Shown here: positions 22,690 to 35,570 of the stretch, piece by piece
Position numbering within the stretch: the first letter of the stretch is position 1
Layout of the letters: each line of letters begins with the position of its first letter
Source of the DNA: Gossypium raimondii
Taxonomy: Eukaryota > Streptophyta > Magnoliopsida > Malvales > Malvaceae
Length of the DNA: 64,000 bases
Direction of reading: 5' to 3'
NCBI RefSeq assembly: GCF_025698545.1
Contig: NC_068570.1
Location: 9,936,001-10,000,000 of the forward strand
Translations under genes and position numbers: made by a program
Notes under the pieces: generated by a model
Told to the model about the DNA's origin: nothing
Databases searched by the model: none
What the model saw: the letters and a program-made list of their open reading frames with translations, nothing else

Positions 22690-25600
22690 GGAATAACTTA
22701 TTAATTACATCCGAAAGGTTTGAGAAAAAAACCCCTAGACTGGTCCAAATCTAAGAAATTCCGAACCATAATAGGAGGAGATTCAAAAAATTGCAAATCA
22801 ACTCTAGAGGATAAAGCTTCTTTTGCCATGCAATCAGCAAATTCATTTTGTTCCCTGGGAATTCAATGCAATAACCATAATTTCTCTTAAGATGGAATGC
22901 TCTGAATTCACCGAATCAAAGCAGAGTTCAATGTGGATGAAATACTTCCTTGAATGGCTTGAACAAGGTCCAGACTATCCGAAAGAATTATTACAGTATC
23001 ATGACCTCTTCGTTGAACAAGCTTAATCCCTTCAAAAATGCTCCAAAGTTCAGCATCGAAAATCAAGCACTTTCCAAGGTATCGATTAAAACCAAAGAGC
23101 CACTCTCCATTCATATCTCTCGCAACCCCCCAGCAGATGCATTTCTGAAATCCAATCGCATTGCTCCATCTGTATTAAGGAAGATCTTAGAACCAAAAGC
23201 TTGCTCTTCCAAGGAAAAACCAAAACCACCACTTGGAGCAACTCTAGAGGGCGAAAAACATTGGGTAGCCCAATAGTATGAGCTGTTGACAATCTCTCTT
23301 GAACTCCAAGAATGACATTGAAAATTAAAAAAAGATTACGGTTCTTCTAGAGACGCCAAATAAGAATTCCAAAGAGACAAGCCTAGCTAGTTCCTCCCTC
23401 TGGGACCATAGAAGCATCCTGCACATTAAAAAGAATCCAGTCTTGTAAATTAAAAAAGAAAAAATCCGTTAACGGATTACCTGTTATGACCTGGCTCTAA
23501 ACATCCTTAGCTGCATTACAATCTCTAAGAATATGAAGAATGCCTTCTGAATGAAAACTACATATAAGACATGAAGTATCAACAGTTAAACCTCTTTCAA
23601 CCCTTTCAACATTACTGAGGAGACGCTGCTTACGAACCAACCAAATAAAAAAAAAAGAACTTTTGTGGTCTTGGGGTCTTCCAAACGCTCTTTTATTTTT
23701 CATCCTTCAAATTCCAAGCATCTCCCTTATAAATCTTATAAGCACTTTTAACCAAAAAATTTCCAGAAGAAGTATGGCACCAAGTGATTTTATATGACCT
23801 CTCAGAGGAGAGAGGAGGGGAAATACCCATAATCAACTCGATCACCTCCTCCGGAAGCCAAAGTCTGAACAAATCTAGGTTCCATGATCCATCCTCTGTG
23901 ACCATATCATTAAGACAACATCCAGAGTCAATATTGACATTAATAGGAATAAACCTAATCAGTTGCCCTACACTAAGAACCCAAACATCTTCCCAACATC
24001 GAATTTGACACCCATTCTCAATAGACCAACATAAGTTTTCTCGAAGCAACGACGAAATTTTAGTGAGAGAACTCTGAAGAAAAAAGCTTCTGGCGTGTTT
24101 GATAGAATCAAGAAGAGTATCATTCATACGGTATTTGGCCCCGATAACCTGAACCCAAAGGGCCTCTTTGTTAGTCACAATATTATACCCCAGCTTTAGT
24201 AAAAACGAGATATTCTGGTCACATAATTTCCGTAAACCAAGTCCACTATAACATTTAGGTTGACAAATAGAATCCCACCCAACCAGAGACATCTTATTTT
24301 TAAGCTCAGAAGAACCTCAAATGAAATGCTTCACTAGGCTTTCAATTTCATCGCAAACTTTATTAGGGATCATCATAGACTGCATAAAGTAACTAGGAAT
24401 AGACATGAGAACTGACTGGGCGAGAGTAATACGGCCGAAAATAGATAACCTTTTGGCATCCCAACTTTAGAGCTTTCCTTTAACTTTTTCAACAACGAAA
24501 TGCATAGTACTATTAGTCACCCTCTGATGAAAAAGTGGAATTCCAAGATAATGGCTGAGATTCTAGACTTTTTGGAACCCAAACAAAGAACTAATCGAGT
24601 CCACCGTCTCATCCACTCCTTTAGAAAAAAATATGTTCGTTTTCCTAGCATTGATTTTATGCCCAGAAAATTTGTAAAAACTGCCCAAAATATCCTTAAT
24701 GATCATACTATGCTTCAAATCTGCTTTGCTAAAAATAACCAAATCATCTGCAAAGAATAAATGAGAGATAGGAGGGCCAGACCGAGAAAGGCGAATGGGG
24801 TTCCATTTACCATCCGAGATAGCCGAGTGAATCGAATGGCCAAGCCAATCCATGCATAAAATGAAAAGATAAGGAGAGAGCGGGCACCCTTGCTGAATTT
24901 CTCTAGCTGGCCTGAACTTAGATAAAAGAACTCCATTCCACAAAACCTGCATCGTAGAGTTAGAGATAGAGCACATAATAGCATTTATGAGATAAGTAAG
25001 GATACTAGCTGCTTGAAGGGAAGTGTTGATAAAGTCCCATCGCATTCTCTCGTAGGCTTTCTCCAAATCTATCTTAATCGTCATCCACTTTCTTTTAGAA
25101 TGACTTCGCATTGAGTGAATTACCTCTTGAGCAATAATGACATTATTATTGTTATTCCTACCTGCAATAAACCCAGCCTGCTCTGGTCCAATAATCTTAG
25201 GAAAAATAAGCTTAAAACTATTCGTGATTATCTTCATACCAACTTGTATAAAACACAGCAGAGACTAATCGAACAATATTGGGCAAAATCCTCGGGAATA
25301 GCAACCTTGGGAATAAGTACAATTAAGGTGTTATTCAACTCAGCATCGATAGTGACCTTATTGAAAATCTTTCTAACCCAATTGCAAACCGCTTCCCCAA
25401 CAGTATTCCACTGCTTCTAGAAAAAAGCTCATGAAAGCTATCACTACTAGGAGCTTTGAGAGGAGCCATATTAAAGAGAGCCACCTTAATTTCCTCATTA
25501 GTGACCTGCTTCCCCAAAAAAGTAATATCACCATGATCAAGGTGGGGAAATCTACTAGGAGGTAAACTTGCCATAGGGCTAGAAAGTTCCCCATACAGAT

Positions 25601-26703
25601 TCTAGAAGAATTTATTAGCCTCGGCTTTAATAGATTCTGAATCATAAATCCAATCCCCACAATCATTACGGATCGTGATAATGTGGCTATTCTTCCTTTG
25701 ATGCAGCGTACGAGCATGAAAGAACTTAGTATTGCGATCTCCAAGATGAAGCCAATCACAACAGGCCTTCTGTTTCCAAAGAAGTTCTTCATGACGAAGA
25801 ACATTCTCCAGCTTCTGCCAAACCTTTAACTCCACCTGAGCTAAGTGATTAGAACCTGAGAAATCCATAATCCTCTAAATTTTAGTAAGCTCCTTAACCA
25901 GAAATTTTTTACAAGAAGTGATATGTCCATAGACTGACTTATTCCAATCCTTAAGATCGCTAGAGAACGTACTTAAGGTATCAGACATATCACCAGAGAA
26001 ACCCTAATTATCTTCCACAAATTTTCCAAAATCAGATGTTCAACCCATCCGGCCAAAAAACGAAAAGGCCTGCCTATAGGAAGAATAGTGTTTGGGGTTA
26101 AGGAGAGGAGAAGAGGCCTATGATCAGACTTAATTTTAGGGAGATGAGTGGCCAAACTGTTAGGGAAATGTTGAACCCAAGCTTCATTTCCCAAAGCCCG
26201 ATCAAGCCTCTTAAAAAGCATACCCCTATGCCAAGTGAAGGGGGGGACCTCTGTAGTCTAAATAATGAAGCTCTACCTTATCCATGAAATCTCCAAAAAA
26301 AAATGGGCATCTCCTACCTTTAGAAATACCACCAGATTTCTCAGAGGAAGAAAGGATAGCGTTGAAATCACCAATTGCAACCCACGGGTAATTTCCCATT
26401 GGAATCGAAGATTTCAAAATTTCCCACAGATCCTTGCGTTTCTGCCTATTCAGGCTCCCTAAACAAACGAGATAAAGACTGGAATTGGGGAAGACATAGA
26501 CCCAACCCGAGCGAGAATGAACTGAGAATGATTATTAATGACCTCAAGACGGACAGAATCCTTCCAACCAATCCAAATGCCCCCCGAGTATCCAATCGCT
26601 TCAATGCGATGAGAATAAGGGAAACCCAGTTTTGCAATAATATTATCAGCTTTGGAACCACTAACTCTTGTCTCAAGCAAACTTGAGTAACCATTTTTGA
26701 CAT
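22690..26703 (-). pseudogene. LINE (L1-type) ORF2 remnant, 5'-truncated
   Basis: On the minus strand, in order. Endonuclease/exonuclease/phosphatase domain, about 26680-25970, with GDFNAILSSSEKSGG and KSDHRPLLLSL; its first 50 or so residues are missing. Reverse transcriptase, about 25570-24560, with GPEQAGFIAGR, IDLEKAYERMRWDFI, QQGCPLSPYLF and the catalytic FADDLVIFSKAD. A zinc-binding reverse-transcriptase region (about 24290-23500). An RNase H-like C-terminal part (about 23290-22820) with AELWSIFEGIKL and LSDSLDLVQAI. This is the domain order of plant L1 LINEs. Multiple stops and frameshifts inactivate it. The 5' truncation fits normal LINE insertion by incomplete reverse transcription. 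Confidence 0.88.
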
Positions 26704-26895
26704 AAAAATTAATAGTTCACCGTGCTAGTTTAGCTGCACTCTTAGCACTTGGCTCAATTATCTAATCTATGAAGATAGATGTTTGTTCTTTATTATTGAT
26801 TTTCTTGAGCAATGTGAAATTAGTTTCAATGAATTTTTCGTAGGAATGTGAAATTAGTTTCAATGTATACTAACATTAACATTGTTTTATTGTCA

Positions 26896-28430
26896 TCAGG
26901 AATCAAAAATAGTTTCAATCTCCTCCAAGCTCTTGCCTTTGGTTTCAGGCAAAAAGAAGTAAACGAAAACAGCAGCCGCTGCCATGATTCCTGAAAGTGC
27001 AAAAAACATTCCTCCGAATGTAATCTTGTTGGAAATGCTTAGAAATGTCATAGACACGATCCCACTATCCTATTCACTGATATGGCCAGGCTTGAACCTT
27101 GGCCTCGTAATCTCATTGGAAATATCTCTGAAGAATACACCCATGTGATTGGTCCATGCCCGATTGAGAAGAAGGAAAAATCAGCACACACTGCCACTAT
27201 ACACAAGGCAATAGCCCATACTGGCTTCTCATAGGATTGCTCAAGGTAATTGGAGCCCACACCTAACCCTGCTAATGAAATAGCCATCCCTATTGTGCCC
27301 AACATCAAGAGTGGCCGCCTCCCGAAATGGTCCAAGTAAAGAGCCGATATGAAAACGAAGCATGTTTTGACAATTCCCATCACGATTGTAACGCCGAATT
27401 GCTGTCTCCTATCGTGGATTCCAGTGTCTTTGAACACTTCTGGGCTGTAATATACGATTGCATCGTTCCCAGAAGCTTGCATGAAGAAGTTAATGCCAAT
27501 GGAAGCAATGAGGATTCGTCGAATAGGTCTCGTTGGCCTTAATAATTACTTCCAAACCCCTTGCCCATGCCAGCTAACTGAAGATGGTTCTGGTTGTAAA
27601 GTTTCAGCAGCCTTCGCCATTTCAACGAGTCTCATATCAGCTTCCGTTTCAGAATCTGATGTCTTAAGCAAAACACGCTTCGCTTCCACAAATCGGCCTT
27701 TCATGACGAGCCATCGAGGGGACTCCGGCATCGCTATAACCCCTAATGCAACAGCACCGACGGGTAACGCCGCTAGTCCAAGCATTAGTCTCCAGTTTAA
27801 TGGCTGAGGAAGGCCAGAGAGTGCAAAGTTGGAGATATAGCCTAGTAGAATTCCAATATTAATGAATATTTCAGGGAGCGAAGAGAGGAAGCCTCGGGTC
27901 ATAGCCGGAGAGATCTCGGCAATGTAGACTGGACCTATCATAAAAGAGTAGAAAACACCGATCCCAGCCACCAGTCTCCCCGCCATGAGGAAAGGGAAAG
28001 AGGGTGCCAGCCCCATTAAAAATGCTCCTACAAAAAACGTGACGGCGGCCAATACGATTGTATAACGGCAGCCTATAGTGTCGGATGTTTTACCGGAGGC
28101 AAGCGAACCGATTAGAGAAAATACATTCAAGCTACCCACCAAGATCTGCTGTTGGGTTGATGAGATCTGGAGATCATCCTTGATATATAACACTGCTCCA
28201 CTCATTACCCCAATATCTGCAAGCAACAAAAAAAACTTGGGTATGATCAGTGTTTCTCCAGATTTCATCTTGAAACTGGTTGAAGCAGGGCTCACCATAG
28301 CCAAGTAGAACTGAGTTGGTGGAGGCAAGAATGGTGGCAGCGAGAGCATATTTGTTGAAATGAAACATACCCTATTGTTGAAACTTGTGCTTTGGGGCTT
28401 CAGATATAATGAACCCTTTGCCTTTGCCAT
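26896..28430 (-). pseudogene. Polyol/monosaccharide transporter (PLT-like, major facilitator superfamily), lightly damaged
   Basis: The family imports polyols or hexoses with protons at the plasma membrane through 12 membrane helices. Exon 1 carries NKYALAATILASTNSVLLGY. A 79-bp GT-AG intron (28217-28295) joins it to DIGVMSG, as in known polyol transporters. Other family motifs: GPVYIAEISP, PESPRWLVMKGR, YYSPEVF, WVYSSEIFPMRLRGQGSSL and the C-terminal PETKGKSLEEIE before the TGA at 26896-26898. Two clear lesions: a stop codon at about 27543-27545 in otherwise continuous frame, and a frameshift near 27060. ATG 28430 begins a plausible N-terminus, but its frame does not join helix 1; ATG 28368 does. 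The usual sugar-transporter GRR/GRRY position reads GCRY. Length is near normal (about 500 residues). Confidence 0.88.
28217..28295 (-). other. Intron in the transporter pseudogene
   Basis: On the minus strand it begins GTGAGCCC and ends TTGCTTGCAG. Removing it restores the conserved LLGYDIGVMSG junction. Splice sites therefore look intact. Confidence 0.85.
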
Positions 28431-30727
28431 AGTTTCTTCGAGTTCCACCGTTTTTTAGATCAGAATGGGGAAGCAGATGGTAGTAATGCTGCTTGTCCAA
28501 TTTCTCTGGAGAACTGAAGTGAATGACTGCAAAAAGTAAAACTGCCAAAATGCGTTCAAGTTGAACGATATTTTATTTGACCACATGTTTATATTTGACT
28601 ACAACTCTCAAAGGTAACAACACAGTTTGGATTTCATCAGAATTCTCACTGTGCTGCATAAGCCACACGACGACATTTCCAGCTGTTCATTTATTATTTA
28701 TTTTAAAAAAAATTATAAATATAAATATATGTATATTTTCAAATGACTATAATAAAGATAAAATATATTTGAATATGACCAAACTTAAGTTTAGAATAAG
28801 TTTAAAAGATATCCCACCATAATATTTACACAGAGAACTTAATCATCAAGATTTTCACAATTTCATCACCCAAAAATTCATTCATAAATGTTGCTGTGCT
28901 ATTTATTAACCCAATTCACACTTTATGATTTTATTTATGTCTAATTCATTTTTAAAATTCAAACTTCCGTCTCTTTATATAAGATAAATCACCATATCTA
29001 TCATGGAAACGCTGTCAGGTGCGGCTGGAGTATAATAATTATTTGATGCCCTGGGGGGTCAGCTTTTGCTGTCTTAAATGACCTTCCATTCACACTATCC
29101 TCCTAATTACCATATGAGATATTATACTTTATATAAAATACTATCAATTATGTTTCTTTCAATAAGATATGTTTTGATTTATTTGACGTCGTTGTTTGTG
29201 GAAGTCGTCTTCTCGAATTACTCGTTTTAAACGTGGTATGATTAAAAACTCTCGTTTCATAAGGGTAAATATATTTTTCGAGAAAAAAAATGATCAATTT
29301 TTAGTTTTTGAATCATGTTTTCTAATAAAACCAATCCACCAAAAAAAAAATTTCCATGCATAGGGTTGAAAAGATAAAGAATTCATACCATGAAACAATT
29401 AGATGGACAGCATAACAATGCAATCCTCTTCACGGGGTTTTGCAAGAAGCTGACCTGAGAATCATCATCGACTCCCACACAAGATGATGGTTAATTGGAA
29501 AATTCCTTGTTGCATGGCAATTAATATTATAAGTTGTATAAAAGAAGCAAAAACTTTTGGGATTTGACGGTTCCTCAATACAACTCATGGTGGTCTGATG
29601 TTAAAAAAAGAAAAAATGAACGTTGGTTTTGGTAGAATTTGCTTTTATTGTAAAAAAATAAAAAAAATTGGCACACATTTTTTTTCTTGGTAATATGAAA
29701 AAATTAATTAAATACCAAAATAGTAACTCATGACATTATTTATCAAAATGGGGTGAAATGAAAAGTACCGAGAGGTGGTGCTTGGAGGGGTGACAACATC
29801 ACCATTTTTTCCCCACCAACAGCCGCCTGTTATTAGGTCATAATTAGATTAAAAAAACATATTTTAATGGTGGAGGGTAGGCATACGGTGGCACTAGTAT
29901 ACAGGCTGAAAAAAAAATCCAGGCACACCTAAGGAGAGGAGGGCTTTTGTCAGGCGAGACCTAAGGGGAGGAGGGCTCTTGTCAGGTGGCACTATTGTCT
30001 GGCAGTCTGACCACCTACGGCGAGTGTGACCGGACGGTCACAGGATGTTTCCGCTTCTCATCCCAAAACAGCTGCCCATTTCCCCATTTTTATTTTCCCT
30101 TAAAGCATATATATAAGCCCCCATTAGATGGCCCCTTGTGTTGAAAAAATAAAGAGTTTGATAGTTTAGGGTTTTAGAGATTTTGTGATGGGAAGAAAGG
30201 AAGTAATAGGTATGTTGTGTTTTTTTTTTTTTCTGAAAATATAAATGCCTGATGCATTAAATGCTGGAAAAGATTAAGGAAATTACAATACCTAAACCCT
30301 ACACCCCTTAACAACTCACAATTGCCACCACTGATTTGGGCAGTGCCTTATGGGAGATTAAAAGCCTAAACCCACCTAAATGTGCTTCAAAATTAACAAG
30401 TAAAAGAAAAAGAAATGTTCAAACAGACAAAATTCCTAAACTATCCACCTAAACCTTTAAACTTTCCCAGTGATAACTCTTCCCCTTCCCTGCATCGAGG
30501 CCAACTTCGATGACTGGTTGCCTTCAAGATTTTCTCTTCCTTTCGTTTTTGTCTTATACCAGCCTCTCAAAACTCTAAGCTTCCTCGGAGGTCCACTCCC
30601 CTACCAGTTCCTCCGGTCTCAGCAACACAATTACTCCTTAACTTCTATGGCATTTATTTTTGTCTACTGTTGTAAGGCACTCAATTTCTGGAGGGACTTC
30701 TTCCACCCAATAAATCAGAGAGTCAGA
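28431..30727. other. Intergenic DNA upstream of the transporter, no gene seen
   Basis: AT-rich. At 29887-29995 two GGTGGCACTA motifs bracket a 32-bp direct repeat (ACCTAAGGAGAGGAGGGCTT and ACCTAAGGGGAGGAGGGCTC, starting at 29927 and 29959). Poly-A, poly-T and poly-C tracts occur, but no frame has a recognisable domain. The transporter promoter would lie in the first few hundred bases; I see no clear TATA box to commit to. Confidence 0.45.
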
Positions 30728-31240
30728 TCATCGTCTCCACACTACCAATCCATGCTCCGCTTCATTTGCCGTTCGAGGAACATGCCTAAAAGTTAAGGTT
30801 TCGAATCTGGATAACATGTCCTTAATTTCATTGATTATGTTACCTATGTACGATCTATCATTTCCTTCCATTCTCAGCTTTTTTATCACTGTTAATGCAT
30901 CTCCCTCAACGCAGGCTCTTTTGAATCCCAGATCTTCTGCAAATATTACCGATTGTAAACATGCTTTAGCTTCTGCAGTGGTCTGGTCGCGAATCCTCTC
31001 CCACAGGTAAACACATGACCCCATTACTAACCCTTCGTTATTCCTGATTATTACACCTGATACTCTATGTTGCAACTGGAAAGAAGTATCAATGTTTATC
31101 TTGACCTGTTCATCTTCAGGGGGTTCCCAAACGGTTTCTCCTCTATTAGTCCTAATTTCTGACAGTGTTTCGCGTACGCCTTGATAAAACCTAATACATC
31201 CTACACTTTCTCCCTAATCCCTTCGTGATATAGTTTATTC
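30728..31240 (-). pseudogene. RNase H-like domain fragment, LINE-derived
   Basis: Minus-strand frame 31143-30728 begins VWEPPEDEQVKINIDTSF and continues SGVIIRNNEGLVMG, TAEAKACLQSVIFAEDLGF, VEGDALTVIKKL and FRHVPRTANEAEHGL. These are the acidic motifs of the RNase H module found at the end of plant LINE polyproteins. About 100 bp upstream can be read in another frame with a stop. It is cut off at about 31251 by the Tat-like LTR. No intact gene. Confidence 0.7.
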
Positions 31241-31251
31241 CTGACATACCA

Positions 31252-32339
31252 TGTAGACACCTATTTTTGTACGAGCCCAATAAGAGGCCCATTTGTTCCT
31301 TTTAAATTTTTGTTTTCTTTTGGGCCTGTTTAAAGCCCACCCGATTTTGATCAATTAGAGGTATTTTTTTTCTTTTCTTTTTCTTTCTCTTTTGGGCCTA
31401 TTAAGGGCCCAAATTATTATTATTACTACTATTATTATTAAATATTTTTTTTATCTTCTTTTACAAATAAACAAGATTGAAGCACAATATATATATGAAA
31501 TGAAAGAAAACAAAGGGAGAAGGCTTTTCATATTCTTTTTTTTAAAAGGTAAAAGAAAAAACAACAACAAAAAGCATTCTATTTCTTTTTCTTTTCTTTT
31601 TGCCATAGACATGTCATGATGGATCAGGTTTTAGGCTCTGATGAATGGGACATCACCGGACCGTTGATCCTCAGCCCCTAGGAGCCCCAAAAATCCTTTT
31701 TTTTTCCTTCCCTTTTCTAAAATAAAGGTTTTTTTAAAGGCTTGATCTTAGGAAAAATTTTGATTTTTTTTTAAAAAGTGAAAGTTTAGATTTTTTTTTA
31801 AATAAAAATATGATTTTAGTCATATTAAAGGAAAATTTTAAATTTTTAAAACAAAGTTTTGATCTTTTCAACTATTTTGAAATAAAGTTTTGATTTTTAA
31901 GAAAACAGTGATTTTTTAAAAAAAAGAGAAATGTTAGATTTTAAAATAAAAATATGTTTTTAGTCATTTTAAAGGAAAAGTTTAAAATTTTTAAAACAAA
32001 GTTTTGATATTTTTGAACTATTTCGAAATAAAGCTTTGATTTTTAAGAAAAGTAGTGATTTTTTTAAAGAAAACATTGATTTTATAAAAAAAAAATTAAA
32101 ATTTCGATCACCATATACGGCGGCTCCACCACCGGAGGCCGGAGAGCCATCGGACTATCCGATGGTAGATACACGACCAACATAAAAAGAGAAAGAGGAA
32201 GAGGAAGAATTGTTTTTTAAATAATGTTAAAAATAAAAGAATAAATAGATTTCTCCTATTTATAGGTGCCAGAACAGATAATTTATTCCCACCCCCTTAC
32301 TTTTTAAATTTATAAAAAGTATCCCGTTTTTTGCAGCAC
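31252..32339 (+). repeat. 5' LTR of the Tat-like remnant
   Basis: Begins TGTAGACACC. It contains a TAT/ATT microsatellite (about 31414-31441), poly-A and poly-T-rich blocks and ends near TTTTTTGCAGCA. Homology with the second LTR seems to run a few bases further (ACTCT) up to the non-coding element's insertion, so the true end is uncertain by about 20 bp. Confidence 0.6.
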
Positions 32340-32347
32340 ACTCTCTG

Positions 32348-32401
32348 TGTAACATTCCAAACCCGGCCTAAACATTAGGGCCGAATCTGGTGATGTCACA
32401 T
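32348..32401 (-). repeat. 54-bp gypsy-type cap fused to the end of the LTR
   Basis: Reads TGTAACATTCCAAACCCGG.. to ..GATGTCACAT. It resembles the reverse complement of the 3' terminus of the gypsy LTR (4201-4253 and 10610-10662), including GGCCGGGTTT and CCAGATTC. It lies outside a second complete LTR start (TGTAACACCCC at 32402), giving an LTR within an LTR. The same cap occurs at 38362-38415. Confidence 0.8.
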
Positions 32402-35400
32402 TGTAACACCCCTTACCCGTATTCTATGCTGGAATAGGGTACGAGCCATTACCAGAATAAATACACTTATAAACATATTAAACCGAGTTATAAAATTTCA
32501 TCCAAATTAAAAACTTTCAAATTATAATCTTCGAGTCGCTAATTAGGGTTTACGAGGCCCAATACATACCCATTCATATGCTCAATATATCCGTTAAATC
32601 AATCTGATATTGAAGAATCCACTTTAAGTCAGAATCAATATTAATCACAATCTCATAAATCTTTTCATGTTATTTTCATATATCACTAACCGAACTTTGA
32701 ATGTCAATTTACGAATATGTAATTCACTAACACATTCTGGTATACACAATGTTTAATTGATGAAATCATTTAATTGAGCTAAATTTCATATTGACTCCAA
32801 ATTTTCTTCTATATCCATAAATGCTTTCACTTACTATTTACCTAACCAATTTCTCGAACCAAGCTATCACACAACAATAATAAATCACATGTGCTTCATG
32901 AATTCAATATTCGAATCTTATCACCATCAAATCCATGTCATTCGAATACTTAAAGTTTATTCAAGCATATATTATTACGTTTCATATACCAAGCATATGT
33001 CAAAATTACGAATACGCAATCAATTCATTTGTCATTTATTTGACTAGCAAATTAATCTCAAAATTCATAACATTCAATTACTTAAGATATGCCATAAAAC
33101 ACTCCTTTAACATAAATTAGCACCATGGTCTAATTTTCAGTATGTTATTTATTCCTCTTTTTCCGAATCACATAGCAAAATATTACAAATATGTATATAT
33201 TTGAATACTATAATTATGCATCAACTTACCAACATGAGTTAATTCATGAGCCACTCATGACATCATTTCATGCCAAATATACCACACGCATATGCTATGA
33301 AACTTTATTTTCTCTCATGAGCTTACCATGACCAGTAATGCACCAATATAAGCATCACTCCTATTTCAACATTTATCGATTATTATCAGACATTTAACCA
33401 ATTATACCCAATTCATTCATATACTTTATTGTCCTCCTCCTCCTCTCCATCCCGCATCCTTTATGTATATAACATGCTTAAATAGCATTATACATAATTT
33501 CACTATTCACTTATATTTAAATTCAAAGTTGTCTAGTCGAGTTACAGTGACTAAATTATTTTTATCCGGAGCTACAGAGCTCCAAATTAAGTTCTATTAA
33601 TTTTCCTGAAACTAGACTCGCATATTCTTACCACAAAATTTTCTGAAATTTTGGCTTAGCCAATTAGTACAGTTTATTCTTTAAAGTCACCCCTGTTTCA
33701 CTGCTCAACATCTCTGACCTCTCTTCACTAAAAATGAATTATCTCATTGTACAGAATTTAGATGATATTTTCGTTTATTTCCTTTAAAAAGAAACTCATT
33801 AAGGATTTTAAGAATATAAATTATAACTCATAATTATTTTTGTACAATTTTTAATTATTTTCCAAAGTCAGAACAGGGGATTCCGAAATCAATCGGACCT
33901 GCCTCACTAAAATTCAAATATCTCAAAATATATAACTCTTTTGCTTTCTCTGTTTCTTTTATGTAACAATAGACTCATTAAGCTTTAATTTCATATCTTA
34001 TTAACTCTCTAATTCAACTTCCACCATTTTTGGTGACTTTTCAAATTCACACTATTGTTACAGTCCAAAACTGTTTTGTTGCTAATTTTACTTTTTCATA
34101 ATTTCACTTTTTCACTTTCAATCATTATTCAATTCAATTCCACACATATATTCTTCATTCAATCACATTTAATCGTTACATGATCTCATGTATTTTCACT
34201 TAGTCAATTTCTCGATGAACACTTCAGGATAATAACAGATATACGGTGGATTCAGCACACAGCAACCACCCTTTGTAATCAATGATATCTGGTGGGATCA
34301 GCACATAGCAACCACCTTATAATTAATGATACCGGTTCACATAGTATCCTACACATAGTACTACACATGTGACCATCACTATCTGATACACGTAGTAGCC
34401 TGCACATAGTACTACACACGTGATCGAAGTTATCCGGTACGCATAGTAGCCTGCACATAATACTACACATGCGACCTATCATTTTGGTACACGTAGTAGC
34501 CTGCACATAGTACTACACACGTGACCATCACTTTCACTTTCACATAGTGGCCTACTCACAGTTTGTGCCACACATGTGATCATTTCTGTCACTTTATTTG
34601 TATCATTGTTTATTCCGAAGGTTCAACTCGGAATTTCTCTCTTTTTCTCACTTTTCTTTTTCACTAATCAAAATCAATTCTTTGTCTTTCTTGACTTATA
34701 ATGACACGTTTAACTTATTTAACACTCACATTTATCAAAACAGTCCTTGACTCAAACTTTAGCAAAATTATAATTTTGTCCGTAAACTTTTGCATATTTA
34801 CACTTTTGCCCCAAAGTTCGGAAATTAAACTTCATCCCTTATTCTTATGTTTTATAACATACTGAACATTTTTCCATTCTTTGGCAACATCAAATTCCCA
34901 CTCTAACACTTATGAACATTAGGTATTTTTACCGATTATGTCGTTTTACTTGTTTTCACTTAAAATCGCTTAGTAAAAGTTGTTTAACATAATTTCTAGC
35001 TTCTTATTCTACCATAAAACATCAAAATAAATACATTTCACCTATGGGTAGTTTTTCAAATATAAACCATATGTTAAATTATTGTTAGAATAAGTTAAAT
35101 CAAGTTAATATGGAGCTTGGAAGCTTGAAAACCCTAAATATGATTTCCCCCTTTCTGATTCCGAAGATGGACCAATTTTTGGCTATTTTAGCCTTATTAA
35201 TTCTTTTAATTACTAAATTACCAAAATGCCTCCAACTTAAAAATTTTCTTTTTTACTTATCTCTTGTCCATTTTTGTCCAACAAGTTAATAAATAGTCTA
35301 ATTACCATTTAAGGACCTCCAATTTAAAATTTCATAACAATTGGACACTTCTAACATGTAAAATTCAACATTTACACTTTTACAATTTAGTCCTTTTGAC

Positions 35401-35560
35401 TAAATTAAGTGCCCAAACGTCAAAATTTTCGAACGAAATTTTCACGAAATCATTTTGTGAAATCTTAGACCATAAAAATATAATGAAGATAATTTTTTTC
35501 TCGTCGAACTTGTGGTCCCGAAACTACTATTCTGACTAGCCCAAAATTTGGGTTGTTACA
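32402..35560 (-). repeat. Main body of the 3' LTR of the non-coding element
   Basis: From TGTAACACCCC to GGGTTGTTACA; the ends resemble those of the solo LTR at 856-12661. Contains two short tandem arrays (about 34245-34330 and 34331-34580). No coding potential: ORFs such as 32935-33120 have no family features and recur at 38947-39132 only because the LTR is duplicated. Confidence 0.8.
34331..34580 (-). repeat. Tandem array of about 50-bp units in the LTR
   Basis: Four to five units anchored at about 34335, 34385, 34436 and 34486. Each contains a GTAGTAGCCTGCACATAGTA-like core and an ACACGTGA or ACATGTGA box (the palindromes CACGTG and ACATGT). A two-copy array of about 55 bp with CAGCACACAGCAACCACC lies just before it. 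Confidence 0.8.
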
Positions 35561-35570
35561 ACTCTCCCCC
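35561..35570 (-). other. Polypurine tract of the non-coding element
   Basis: ACTCTCCCCC on the plus strand, which is GGGGGAGAGT on the element's strand, directly next to the LTR end at 35560. It fixes the element's orientation. Confidence 0.85.

Noticed and set aside
22823..23276. Plus-strand ORFs in the LINE region, also 24500-25420 and 26265-26686
   Set aside because: Antisense to recognisable LINE domains on the minus strand.
30470..31010. Plus-strand ORFs
   Set aside because: Antisense to the RNase H-like LINE fragment.
32935..33120. Small ORF repeated at 38947-39132, suggesting a conserved peptide
   Set aside because: The duplication is explained by the two LTR copies of one element; there is no family similarity.
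34279..34506. Cys/Met-rich minus-strand ORF with a repeated MCSTMCRLL motif
   Set aside because: Produced by the 50-bp tandem array in the LTR.
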